Positions 1-11,215 of a stretch of DNA of 64,000 nt are shown one piece after another (positions within the stretch are counted from its first letter, which is position 1; every line of letters begins with the position of its first letter). The stretch lies in assembly GCA_004194705.1 (NCBI GenBank), contig SADC01000234.1:1-64000 (forward strand). Reading direction: 5' to 3'. Source of the DNA: Ditylenchus dipsaci (taxonomy: Eukaryota > Nematoda > Chromadorea > Rhabditida > Anguinidae). Under the pieces are notes generated by a model. That model had not been told where the DNA came from and made no database searches. It saw only the letters and a list, made by a program, of their open reading frames with translations. The position numbers were made by a program, and so were the translations under genes.

Positions 1-943
1 AAAATATGCGCTAAAATGCTTAAATATGCACTAAAACGTAAAATATGCAGTATAATGTTTAGACTAAACCTTAAAAATGTACCGCATAACATTTGTGAAG
101 AATCACTATATGTCGTAAAATTGCTCTGAAACATGCTTTAAACGGTTTGGCAGCTTATACTAATTATAAGATACTTTTTGGATAATGGTATTTTTTTTTG
201 CAAAAAAAATGACCAAAAATTTGACATATGCTTTCCTGAAGCAGGTGATTTACCTAAGGATTAATTTATTTGACTTCAGGATTTAATTATTTGACTCCCA
301 TTTACCAGGATTTGAACATAGCTTTAAAAACTTTCTGCTCCATGAAGATGCCGCAGGATTTCAGCGAAAAAGATTTTTGAAAAGTGTTGACCACCAATTT
401 ACTAGCTAAGTTGCCCAAAAATTGGAAAGCAATTCGAGACATTTAGGGGTTCTGTACTCCTGCCACTTCTTCGCACTTCTCGCAATATAAACAATTTGTG
501 CATTTTACGATTTTCGAATTAATATCTTTTACAAACAAATCGGTGCTTTGCACTGTTATTTTGCTACTTTAACCTGAAAATATGAATTGCCACGTACTTG
601 AAAAAAATGAAGTATTTTTAGTAAAAAAATCGCTTTCTTACACGCTTGACAATAAGTGTCCTTGGTTTTGGAAACTAAGAAATTGACTTATTTACCACAA
701 AAGATGAATTTGGCATGCTGCAACATCTTTGAACCAGAAACTTCTGACATTTCTACAATATGCAGAAAATATGCGTCAAAATTGCCAAATATGCAAATAT
801 GCACTAAAATGGAAAATATGCAAAACATGCTGCATAAAAGTACGAAAAAATACTCAAACAGCGCTAAAACTGCGTTTTTTTGTGCATAACTATGCTTGCA
901 TATCCGCAGAAAAATATGCATTTGCATAGAATTTGGGGCCCTG
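1..943. mobile_element. hAT-like element, right end (left end outside window)
   Basis: Both flanks of this stretch (1-60 and 755-930) carry dense copies of AATATGC(A), and it ends at 943 in ATTTGGGGCCCTG, whose complement CAGGGCCCCAAAT looks like a hAT terminal inverted repeat. Subterminal short repeats of this sort are typical of hAT elements. The small open frames here are AT-rich and show no domain. The left end lies outside the window, so no target duplication can be checked. Confidence 0.4.
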
Positions 944-2517
944 ATTATGAATTATGGCGAAAAAATGTCTTTTTTCAGAAAATCAGTGGTTTCTTGAACA
1001 TTAATTTTTGTCGAAAAACAGCCATAAAAATCTGAAGCCAGCTTTCATCCTCCTGGTTTTCAGTGCATCAGAAAAAAAATCTGATTTGTCGCCGAAAATT
1101 TTCGTAAAAAAATTGTTTGTAAATTTTTTTTATAAATTTTAAAATTCTTTCTTTCTTTTAAAAATCGTAAGTGAGGAAAAACTGGTTCTATACAATAATG
1201 TGAACGGCCGGGCTGCCATAAATAGTTTATAAAGGTTAGAGAATATAAAGATAGGAGGATGTTTATCATTCTGTGCTTTATGGAGGGTGAGAATAGAAGC
1301 GTTTTTCCGCTGAATCAGTTTCTTCTATCTGTATTGGAAAATCGGCCCTATCCCTCAATAGGTGCCGATTGACAAGCTTGTTCCCCCTGTTGTGTTTTTT
1401 TGTGATTATTCAGGATTATGCAAGCGTAAGTAGACCAGCGTATATTATGATAGTTTCAAACATATTTTGAAAGTTTAAAAAAAAGTAAAAAAACTGTTTA
1501 AATCCATTCTAAATACGTTGATCTACCCTTGCTTCAGCCTGAAACAACCAAGTCAAATAGTGGTGAGAAGCTAATGGATTATTTGTTGAGCATGTCTTAT
1601 TTATAATCAATTTGTATTTGCTATTGTATTGCAAAAAGAAGACAAGGTTTTTTGCAAAAATTAAGCGACTTTAAAAAAATACGGGCTTATAGTCATACCG
1701 GTCCACTTTGCAATGGTCCCTCTTGTTTTTTCTCATGATTTTTTAGGACTAGGTTCAGGAAATAATTCACCACCATATGTCAAGATGGACTGAAACATAC
1801 ATCTAAAATACGTTTGAGCTCCTCCTAAAATGAGCTGGCCACTCTTGCCTAAACCAAACCTAATCCTAAAAACTTACAGAAAAAGCAACAAGGGGACCAA
1901 GCTAAAGATCGGTACCCATGAGGTATAGGCCGGAAAATCTCTAATTGGAAAATGTTATTTTGTTTGAGTGATTTTTTTTAAAATTTTTTCGCGGGCCAGG
2001 CGCTAAAAAGTACGACCCGTGCACATGCCTGGTTCTACAATGGATATTACTGCATTAGTGATATGGGTGTTAACTTACGATATTCTTCTGTAGGAATCTC
2101 AGCAATCTATTTCTCTCTCTTTCAATATTTTCATTTCGTTAGCGTCAGCACACCTAATTTCCAGTTTTTATAGAAATTTAAAATTGTAGAAAATTAATCA
2201 AACCTTTGTTTTCTCGTTCCAATACATCAAACATATTTGTATCACATTTTCAGAAAAATTCTGCATGGTATTGAGGGTTATCTAATATTTCAGCATTATT
2301 AAAAACCTTAAATTTTAAACGCTAACTTGGATTTCGTAAAACCGTTTACATGATCTTCGCTTAATTTATGAAGTTCTTCTTTCCGTCGTCTTATTTTTTC
2401 CGCTTTGTTTTATCATCTAAGTGGTCTTAAACTTGTCTTTTTTATTTTTAATTTAAATTGAAGTTGAAAAAATTTGAAAAAAAAAGTTAAAAAAGTGTAC
2501 ATTAGCTTGCATTAAAT
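944..2517. other. No gene seen
   Basis: AT-rich sequence without a convincing exon on either strand. It contains dispersed fragments only, such as AAGCGTAAGTAGACCAGCG near 1423, which resembles the ACGCTGGCCTACCCC repeat seen again near 4070, 30140, 43450 and 57730. Confidence 0.5.
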
Positions 2518-3308
2518 GGTCCAAATTTTGATGGGTTGGGTTTCTGGAATTTTTGAAATTGAGAAATATTCTCGAAAATTTCTACACGGACGTTTTCTAA
2601 TATTGGGTTGTAAAAAATTTATCGGATATTTTATTAAGACTTTATTTTTATCAATGTTGCAATCATTTGCTCCAAAACACTTGTCAGGTCATTTTGAGAA
2701 TTGACCAGCGTTTTCATCACTTTAACTGGTCAAAATTTTAATTCTGGATTTTACGATCTAGCAACATCTTACACTAAGTTGTAGCACAGCTCAAGAGCTA
2801 CAAAATCCATTTTACAGAATGACTTTTGAAATCTAAGTGTTGAGATATGGCTTTTTGGAAAATATAGACTTTCTGAAAAATTGCCAAAATCTGAAAAAAT
2901 TGGAATAACTTGGATTTTGGCCATTTTTTCAGAAGTCTATTTTTTTCCAAAAAGCCATATCTCAACACTTAAGATTCCAAAATCATTCTGTAAAGTGATT
3001 TTGTAGCTCTCGAGCTGCGCTACAACGAATTGTAAGATGTTGTAGATCGTAAAATCCAGAATTGAAAATTATGACCAGTTAAAGTGATGAAAACACTGGT
3101 CAATTTCTCAAAATGACCTGACAAGTGTTGGAGCCAAATGGCGACTTATCCGAAATAATCAAGCTAAGATTATATGTATTTGAAAGAGGAGATGCAGAGC
3201 TATGAAACGGTATGAAAGAGAATAGATATGATTGCAACATTGATAAAATATAAGTCTCAATAAATATCGCGGATAATTTTTGGACCAACCCAATACATCA
3301 AAATTTGG
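2518..3308. repeat. Palindromic element, mariner-like termini
   Basis: The two halves are inverted copies. GGTCAATTCTC-type sequence, the TTTTACGATCTA block and the CTACAA...GAGCT block of the left half return reversed in the right half, with the centre near 2910. Inner ends near 2604 and 3292 read TATTGGGTTG and, on the complement, TATTGGGTTGGTCCAAAAA, which resembles mariner inverted repeats. No transposase is present, so this is a non-autonomous foldback form. Confidence 0.6.
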
Positions 3309-4329
3309 TACGAATTGAGCTTCTGCCAACAAACATCCGCTGGATCATGTTACACGAGAAGGTCATTGACTAAACGAAAGCCGTGTAGCTAGCAATCCAA
3401 CGTTGAATTTCAACTACTGAAATAGCGAGCCATGATGAGCTTTTAATAAATTGTCGAGGTAAATAATGGTTTTAAAAACTACGGTTTAAAATAATTGGGC
3501 ATACTGTTTATAGTTTTTATATTTTTGTGTTAGTGCTATTTTAGTTGAAAGTTTTAATTCCATTACATTTTTAACAGTTGAAAAAATATTTTATGTGTGA
3601 TAAATACTTACTTAAATTGCTGACATATAAAGCAAGCAATTTAATACCGCTCCTGTGATAAAAGGATTGTGAAATATTTTTTGCAGGCTCTCAGGAAACC
3701 GAAGTCTTCTAAAAAACTCTTGAATATTTAATAAAAAATCAAGTAACTTTTTACCTAGATCATTACCATGGAGTATTAGTAAACTCTTCGTCTAAAAGGC
3801 CAGAATATGAAAAAATAGTTTTGAAAAATGTAGGTTAAAAATATATTGCTATGTATACTACGCTACAATAAAAAAAGCTTTTTACATGATGCTTGTTTTC
3901 GCTAAATGGTGACGACCATAAACAACTGTAAAAACTAAAATTGCTGGGGATGCTGGGGTTGTTTGGTTTCAATTTCTTATTGCACTTTCTCCGAAAAGAG
4001 GTATCGACGCTAGGTACTTTTTTTCCCATTTTGGACTACCCTGTGTTCTAACTACTCAGGCTTAGCTTAGAAGTAGGCCAGCGTATGTGTTCGAACGGAC
4101 TAATAAATGCCTACGCACTTTTCCGGGGTAATATGAACTGGCAATATTTTGGGTGCTTTCACTGAGTTTTATAAAAAAAAAGTTGACAAAATGTGTTTAA
4201 AAGTACAAACGTCAACGAACCTACGAAAAATTGGAACTTTGGAAAGCTTTTTGATTTACCACAAGTCTCCAGATCAGATTCTTTCTGTCTGTTCGCCAAA
4301 AGATTGAAATTTCATACAATAAATCGCTA
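3309..4329. other. No gene seen
   Basis: No exon-like reading frame, RNA gene or complete repeat could be recognised. The short open frame on the minus strand at 3835-4029 has no detectable domain and no splice context. Confidence 0.45.
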
Positions 4330-5020
4330 CAGTCAACCCTCGATATAGTGGCCCCGATATAGTGGCCCCTCGATATAGTGGCCCTTTGGCCCTATTTGGT
4401 CGGATTTGACCAAAACATAAGGAGTTAGACCCTCGATATAGTGGCTCCTCGAAATAGTGGCCCACTATGGCCGCGTCCCGACTAGAAAAACATACCTCGA
4501 TTAACGGCCCCCAAGGAAAACATGTGATTTAATTCGCAAGTAGTTAGTCAAAAACCTATTTTTATTAGTATTTTTATCGTTTTCAACACCTACACCATCT
4601 ACAATTTTTATTCATATTGTTGTGAATATTACTTTCTTTTCTTGGAAAACAGCGAAGTAGGTCGTAACAAAGAGCTGTAATAAAAGGGGATGCTTATTGC
4701 CAAGGGAATATTTTTTGAGTCTGAAAATAGTTTACCAGCTAAATTTGAGAAAAATTGACACGAAAATAGTAAAGTCGAAAAAATATTCTTCGACTGAAAA
4801 ATCCACTACCGAACCCACTGTCAACTTTCAGCGGATTCAGATGCTCCTACAATGAGATACCTAGGCTATTTCACTTTAACTAGACTATTACGTTTTTTTA
4901 TTTATTATGGGAGATTGCCCAACAACCTCTTCACAATCGGTTCTCAAAATAGAGGTATCGATTTATCACTGAAAAAATGGTACTAACTGTGAAGTATTAA
5001 GGTATTGAATAAGTTCATAG

Positions 5021-6591
5021 CAGGGGTGCACCGAAGTTCCGATTCCGATTCCGATTTCCGATTCCCGGTGTTTTTCGGGTTCCGAATTCCGATTTCCGAA
5101 AAAATGAATCAAATTTCGGAACTTTCGGAACAAGAAAGGCTTTTCTGATTCTACAGTTGCGGACAATGATTGCGTCAGCACATATATTTTTCTATCTTTG
5201 TGATTTGAACGTAAATATAAATGTTTTTCGAAAAACCAACTTTAGGCAACTTTTAGAGCGTTGCATTTTTTTGCCCGACAATTGATTGGCGTCAGATATT
5301 GTTGTGCACTTTTTGCAGTCTATTGGGAACTTTTTGTTTTTGTTTAGAGCAACTTTTAATGACTATTTGTAAGCCCTGTTCCTCAGCTACAATTGGTAGG
5401 TCAAACTTTTTTTTGGATTATTATACGAAAGTTATGGCCATAGAAATGAAGTATCGATTTCTAGTCAAAATCAAATAAATGTAAGGAAAATGGTTGTTGA
5501 CCACATAATTAGAGTTTTTCTCAAATTTTAAAAATCAAAATTTACGCTCTTATCCATTTTTTGAAAGCTCTATGATTTCTCTACAAAATGACTGGGATAC
5601 GCACTGGGATACGGATAGGTTTAAGTTGAAGACCTGAAAAATGGCTTAAAATAAGGCAAAACGGCAGTTTTTTCAGGCTCTTCAACTTTAACATATCCGT
5701 ATCCCAGTGCAGAGTGGTCCTACGACAAAGATCAAAATGTCATTTTGTAGAGAAATCATAGAGCTTTCAAAAAATGAATAAGGGCGTAAATTTTCATTTT
5801 AAAATTTTGAGAAAAACTCTTAATTATGTGGTCAAACAACCATTTTTCCTTAGATTTTCCTTTATTTTTGACTAAAAATCGACGCTTTTATGTTGATGGT
5901 CATAACTTTTCGTATAATAATCCGAAAAAAAGTTTGACCTACAAATTGTAGCTGAGGAACAGAGCTTACAAATGTCATGAAAGTTGCTCTAAACAAAAAA
6001 ACAAAAATTAACAATAGACTGCAAAAAGTGCACAACAATATCTGACGCAATCAATTGTCGGGCAAAAAAATTGCAACGCTCTTAAAAGTTGCCCAAAACA
6101 ATCCAAGAAAATTATTTTTTTAAAAAAAGTGCATGACAGTTTTGTAGCCCTTGAAGAGCTCTACAAAATCGTGTATTTGTTTTTTCGAAAACATTTATAT
6201 TTACGTTCAAAATCAACAACATAGAAAATATATGTGCTGACGCAATCAATTGTCCGCAACTTAATTCTAAATTCGTTTCGGCTGTCATTTATCACACAAT
6301 TTCAAAAAGATCAAACCAATTTTTATAGACCAGAACTTAAAAATAATGTTTTTGAACTTCTGAGGTCATTTTGAGTCGATATAGGGTGTTTGGAAACACT
6401 TTTAAAAAAAAATTGATTTAGCGGGGGTGGGGTTATATTCAAGTAGAGTCGCATTTTTTTGGTTCCGATTTCCGATTCCGATTTCCGATTTCCGACGTTT
6501 TTGAAGTTCCGATTCCCGATTTCCGATTCGAAATTTTTGGAGTTCCGATTCCGATTTCCGTTCGATATTTTCGTGTTCCGGTACACCCCTG
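5021..6591. mobile_element. hAT-like non-autonomous element with perfect 8-bp TSD
   Basis: The ends are CAGGGGTGCACCG (5021) and CGGTACACCCCTG (ending 6591), near-perfect inverted repeats. The 8-bp duplication GTTCATAG stands at 5013-5020 and again at 6592-6599. Both subterminal regions repeat TTCCGATTTCCGA. An 8-bp duplication with CAGGGGTG ends is diagnostic of hAT elements. No transposase is encoded. It sits inside the pogo-like unit 4330-6757. Confidence 0.85.
5158..6263. repeat. 1.1-kb foldback inside the hAT-like element
   Basis: GCGGACAATGATTGCGTCAG at 5159 returns inverted as TGACGCAATCAATTGTCCGC at about 6238. Matching arms can be followed inward, for example GGCCATAGAAATGAAG opposed to a diverged copy near 5900, and GCACTGGGATACGGATA opposed to TATCCGTATCCCAGTGC. 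The centre is near 5655. A transcript of this region would form a long hairpin. Confidence 0.65.
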
Positions 6592-6855
6592 GTTCATAGC
6601 TTCAGTGGTTTATAGTTAAAAAGGTCAACCTCGATATATTGGCCCCCTATGACAATTTGTAAAGAAAAACTCGATATAGTGGCCCGATATAGTGGCCCCT
6701 CGATATAGTGGCCCCTATGGCCGTTCCCGAGGGTGGCCACTATATCGGGGTTGACTATATGTAGTACAAAATGGTCTTTTTAGAATCTTTAGAATTAATT
6801 GTTAAGTACGATATATTCCCTTGTAAGTAAGAACCGCAAAAAACCCAAAGACTCA

Positions 6856-6995
6856 AATTTTTATAAACCAGAACTTAAAAATAATGTCTTTTTCGAAACT
6901 CCTGAGGTGATTTAGGTCGATATGGGGTGTTTGAAAACACTTTAAAGAAAATTCATTTAGAGGGGGGGGGTATACTCCGGTAGGGTCGAAAAACC
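6856..6995. repeat. Second copy of an internal hAT segment
   Basis: The block with CAGAACTTAAAAATAATGT, TCGATATGGGGTGTTTG and a G-run followed by TATACTC matches the inner part of the hAT-like element at about 6331-6455. It shows that this sequence is dispersed and not unique to that element. Nothing else was seen between 6758 and 7430 apart from an undistinguished open frame at 7120-7428. Confidence 0.5.
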
Positions 6996-7435
6996 TATGA
7001 AGGCGTTAATATTTAAGTTACCTTTGTAAGACTATTAAGAACCATTTTGGCATAGTGTTTACTGGTTTTTTATGTGTAAACAAAAAAGTTTTTCTTGACA
7101 CATCTGTAATGAATGCATCTTGACTGCCAGTATCATTGACCCTGCAAGATTTGTTCAGTCGTTGACCAATTTCGTACCCATATCGCCTTCAATTTTGCTA
7201 GGAATTTATCGATGGTCTTCAAGATATGAGAAAAAATCCCGCAATAGGCTCCACGAAATTACACTTTGGAAAGGTCCTTTGTTGGTGCAAAATTGTATGT
7301 TGAATAATTACCTGCTTTCTTTTTCTGCTTTTGTTCTTAGATCTTTTAAATTTTCAAAAATTTCTTCTATTCTCGGCAATGTTCCAGCTAAATTTTTTAA
7401 ATTTATTTACAAAAAAATTTCCATCTAAATTTTAA

Positions 7436-7606
7436 AGGACCATGGCTTTTGCAAGCAGTTGGATTGGCGGGGACACTTTTCTTTGTTCTCACTGTATTTT
7501 TTGGAGTCGTTTGAAATGACTCAAAGAGTACAGTGCAAGACGAAAGAGAGTGTGCTCCGCCAATTCACATTTGGCACATGCCGCTGTGCACAAAAACTGA
7601 TCCAGG
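7436..7606. mobile_element. TTAA-flanked palindromic MITE, right end lost
   Basis: Begins TTAA then AGGACCATGG and shows the same inner blocks as the complete copy at 34881-35132: GGCGGGGACACTTTTCTTT, a CAGTGCAAGACGAAAG block and CGCTGTGCACAAAAAC. The expected inverted CCATGGTCCTTTAA end is missing, replaced by the foldback that follows. Confidence 0.6.
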
Positions 7607-8612
7607 AGGGTGTGCACACGAGGAGCGAATATTTTAAACTCTCAGGTTCGATTCCCAGTGGGTGCATGACCTATTTTTCATCTCTACATTTTAGTACGTT
7701 CACTGACTTTTAGGGTCAACAACAATCAAGAAATCGATTAAAATAATTTCCAACAACCCCAATTTTGCAAATTTACTATCAAAATGATAGGAACCAGCAC
7801 AAACGCTACGTACATAGTGTTATATCGCCCGAACCTCTACCAACTATATTTATTTGCCGATGCGTTTAGTGACTTTTTAAAGTCAGAATTCACGGGGAAC
7901 CAGATAGAAATTTTTCCACACTAAAATCACTTCAGAAAATAAGATAGCTAGCGAAGTTATAACCAAGGAAGAAAAGAGTTTTTTTTTTTGGGGGGGGGGG
8001 GGGGTTGGTAGGGTTGATTATGGTATTAATTTGGCACTGACGTTTTTTCGCAATTTTAATTTACGTGATCATTTGCAACTATGTAGTGATAATGACGCCA
8101 GAAGCAGAGCTACATTTTGGGAATGAGGTTGTAAACAATCATGTAAATTAAAATTGCAAAAAACGTCGTTCCAGAACATACCGGAAATTTCGGTGACAGC
8201 CCTGGGATGGAATTCATGGAGTTGGACATCGTTGGATGTTTTTAAAATTCGAGCTATAACTAGTATTAGTTTTTCTCTGTTTGATAGCTCAAATAAAAGC
8301 TAGAGTCTTGACTATACACTAGTATATAAAACGTGTGCAGTTGTGAAAAAAGTCAGAGAACTATGAAACTAATAATAGGAAAACCCCAAAATGATGGATT
8401 TTCAGACAAAAAGCAGGTTTCAGGTAGTGTTTTGGCCTGTAACGAAGCCGAGATTATTGTTCAAGCGTGCGCTGATGGTGTAATTGAAAAGCTCACAGAA
8501 TAAGGATAATACCAAAATCGCATATTAAACATGAAAAAATGGAGAAAAAATTAGGTGCGCACCACTGGGAATCGAACCTGAGAGTTCAAAATTATCGATG
8601 TGCACCTTCCCC
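7606..8612. mobile_element. Foldback element with tRNA B-box-like ends, copy 1
   Basis: The left arm carries CTCAGGTTCGATTCCCAGTG followed by GGTGCATG, and the right arm carries the exact reverse, CACTGGGAATCGAACCTGAG. GGTTCGATTCC matches the RNA polymerase III B-box of tRNA genes. The inside matches 53400-53760: the TCACTGACTT block, the CTCTGT-TGATAGCT block and AAAACCCCAAAA. A G-run at about 7990 and a shorter inverted repeat at 8032-8172 look like later insertions. No protein is encoded. Confidence 0.55.
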
Positions 8613-8656
8613 CCCCCTTAATATATTTGCTGGAAATGAAAGGAAATAAAACATGT

Positions 8657-8893
8657 GTAAAGAACCCTGTCTCTTCCTAATCAATGGTCCCGCGCCAATT
8701 TAAATATTTTTCCTAATCATTGAAGTTCTGTACGGATTTTTTAACTTGATTTTTAACACATTGAATCTAAAATTAAATTTTAGGCCTTGTTTTCTTAGAA
8801 ACCAAGTTGAAAAATCGAAGAGATGTTCAATGATCAGTGAAAATTTTTTGAATTGGCGCGGGACCATTGAGCAGAAAGAGGCAGGGTCCTTTG
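8657..8893. repeat. Palindromic MITE
   Basis: AATGGTCCCGCGCCAATTT at 8683 is opposed to AATTGGCGCGGGACCATTG ending near 8872. Inner blocks GAAGTTCTGTAC and AACTTGATTTTTAACACA mirror TGTTCAATGATC and AACCAAGTTGAAAA. The same inner blocks occur in the TTAA-flanked copy at 15383-15615, so it belongs to that family although its TTAA flanks are gone. Confidence 0.65.
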
Positions 8894-9365
8894 AGTACAT
8901 CCGAGGTGAGTTAGCCCAGCTCACTGTTTTTTTTTCAAATAGAATTGTAAAGATTAAGGAAAGAAATAAAATAAAATAGAAAAAGCAAAATATTGGGTTG
9001 GTCATTGAGTATTGACCGTTTTATCATTGGGTTCTTCAAAACTATTTCAAATACGCATCTGAGCAAGTAATATACTGTTAGTAAGCCTTGAAAAGCGCTT
9101 TGAAATGAGCTCTTAACATAACTTCATTGCACTGAAAAATTGGTTGAAAATCTTGACAAATTAGTGCGAAAAATGATAAGGAATCAATAAAAGCTTTGAA
9201 TGGAAAAAACTGGCTAGATAAAAGGATATTGTTTATAGTGCAGTTAAAGAGCTACAAACCATTTTCCAGAATAAATTTCTGATAATTCGAATGTTGAGAT
9301 ATGGCATTTTGAAAATAATCAATTTTTGAAAAATATTTTCTGGTTTTTGCGATCGGGACAAAATA

Positions 9366-9552
9366 CGTTCAACCCTCGATACAACGATACTTCGAAATAA
9401 CGATACCTCGATATAACGAGACCCCAAAAATTGACCAAGTTGGTCAGCTTTGACTAAAACTCAGTCAAATGAACCCTCGATACAACGATGCCCTTCGATA
9501 TAACGATACCGTTAGGCGGTCTCTTGGGTATCGTTGTATCGAGGGTTGACTG
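9366..9552. mobile_element. Pogo-like MITE, 187 bp
   Basis: TA flanks at 9364-9365 and 9553-9554. Ends CGTTCAACCCTCGATACAAC and GTTGTATCGAGGGTTGACTG are inverted copies. The subterminal unit here is CGATAYAACGATACC, unlike the CGATATAGTGGCCCC of the copy at 4330. No coding capacity. Confidence 0.85.
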
Positions 9553-9577
9553 TACCACAAATCGAAGATGTTTTTAA

Positions 9578-9813
9578 GGGGCATGCCCGTGCCGAACGGA
9601 GAAAAGGCGGGGACCAGCATATATTTTTTTCTCGGCAAACTTTTACATTTGTTCTTGTGTAGACTTTTTAAGTTTTCTGCCAAATTTTTTAAAGTACCGT
9701 AGGTCATCATATCAGATTTGACGCAAAAGATTGAAAAATGGAACGATTCAAAAAAAAATTGCTGGTCCCCGCAAGTCCCGCCTTAACTTTTTGAAACGCA
9801 CGGGCATGCCCCT
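9578..9813. mobile_element. TTAA-flanked palindromic MITE
   Basis: TTAA stands directly outside both ends (9574-9577, 9814-9817). The ends GGGGCATGCCCGTGC and GCACGGGCATGCCCCT are inverted, and the block GGCGGGGACCAGCA is opposed to GCTGGTCCCCGC. A related fragment begins at about 19227. TTAA targets are typical of piggyBac elements, but the terminal bases alone do not settle the superfamily. Confidence 0.8.
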
Positions 9814-9817
9814 TTAA

Positions 9818-11029
9818 AGGCATTTTCTCTAAACTAGGCCACTTTCGGTTTCTCAATATTTTTAAAATGCCCAATATTGGTCTCATTTGAAGGAAGACAA
9901 TTCTGAGTGAGTTCAAAGCTACAGATTTACGACTTTGAAGTTTGATCTCAACACATGGCTGATTCAAACTTCTAGCTATGTCAAATATCTGAAATATTGT
10001 AATTTTTTTATTTTTGTGGATACATTTTTTTAATTTTTCATTGCAACACCTCTGCACCTACGCAGAATTGAGCCTTGAAGATCCAACTTCAAAGGCGCTA
10101 ATCTGTAATCTGAACTTACTCAGAATTGTCTCTTTTTTAAATTCGACAAACTGGACATTTCGAAAATATTGAAAAAACGAAAAATTGGCCTAGTTCAGAG
10201 GAAACGGCTTTCAAACATTTGGTGCGTGACCCACTGTTGATGCTCTCTTGTTAGAACAACAAAATATAGAGAGAGTCAAATTTAAGTTTAGTTTATCATT
10301 TATTTACCTGTGCGTAGATCGTGGACTTGCAAAAAAGCGAGTGTTTCAACATTATACTCTCTACTTTTCTTAATCTATTTAGTCTATTTACTTTGATACT
10401 TTTCTTTTGTGTTGTGTTGCTCTCTGAGCTTTCTAAATCAAACATTTATAAACATACTTTGTTTTTTGGGTTGTAGTTTCGAATCCCAACTATCCCAACA
10501 CCAAATCATAAAACACCCCCCCCCCCCGCAGAGTGCTCGGATGGAGAAGATAAGCCATGTTCGTGTTTCTTGAGTAAACCGCTGTTTTTTTTTTGATTCT
10601 GAGCAGAAGAAAATTTCGTACCACAAGGGGGTATCACGGTTTTATAGTAGGGTTGGGTGATAGAATATTCTAGGTTTATTCCCGGTGCAAATCTTTTTGG
10701 TGTTTTTTTTAGCGATTTTGATTGATTTTTTATAATTTAAAAATAAATATGGTTATTTGGTGATAAAAGATTTGGACCGAATAGGACCGGAAAAAGATCA
10801 AGACCAGGAATATTCCCGAAAAAGATCCGGACCGGTCTTATTCCCACCCTATTTTATATTCAGAATTGAAAAAATTAAAATTAGCGCCTTTTCAATTAAT
10901 AGTAATAAGAGCTGTATTGAAAAGGAAATTGAATGAAAGAGGGCCACTTTTATGGCAGAACGTTACAAGGTAAATGTTTGTATTGTTTTTAATGTTTAAT
11001 GTTTTTAAGCTAGGACCGTGTCAAAACAA
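9818..11029. other. No gene seen; C-run and A/T-rich repeats
   Basis: No supported exon. A C-run at about 10507-10517 is followed by GCAGAGTGCTCGGATGGAGAA; that block and the GAATCCCAACTAT block return near 28950 and 11470, so this is part of a dispersed repeat. GACCGG-rich short repeats occur near 10780-10840. Confidence 0.4.
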
Positions 11030-11215
11030 ACTCTATATGTATTTTTTGATCAACAATAGTTCTCGAAATCATGTCTAAGGTAAGTGAGTGTGAGCATCTT
11101 TAACTCGCAAGGCCCTGCGTCCCCGAAGGGGGCTTGGGGATTGGAGTTAAGATGCACAGACACACATACCTTAAACACAAATCACGTGGATCTGTGATCC
11201 ACTCTGGATGCATGA
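11030..11215. repeat. Hairpin repeat, partial copy
   Basis: Contains TGTCTAAGGTAAGTGAGTGTG, a CCCCGAAGGGGG loop and TGGATGCATG, all shared with the fuller copies at 12779-13182 and 20985-21245. Another fragment is at about 14545-14640. Confidence 0.55.

Larger units (their letters stand above)
4330..6757. mobile_element. Pogo-like non-autonomous element, split by a hAT insertion
   Basis: The left end is TA followed by CAGTCAACCCTCGATATAG. The right end is CTATATCGGGGTTGACT followed by ATA. Inside each end the unit CGATATAGTGGCCCC is repeated several times. TA targets and CAGTYRACCC ends are typical of the pogo/Tigger branch of Tc1-mariner. Without the inserted 5021-6591 element and its duplication the unit would be about 850 bp. 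No transposase frame is visible. The pairing of these two ends as one element is an inference. Confidence 0.5.
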
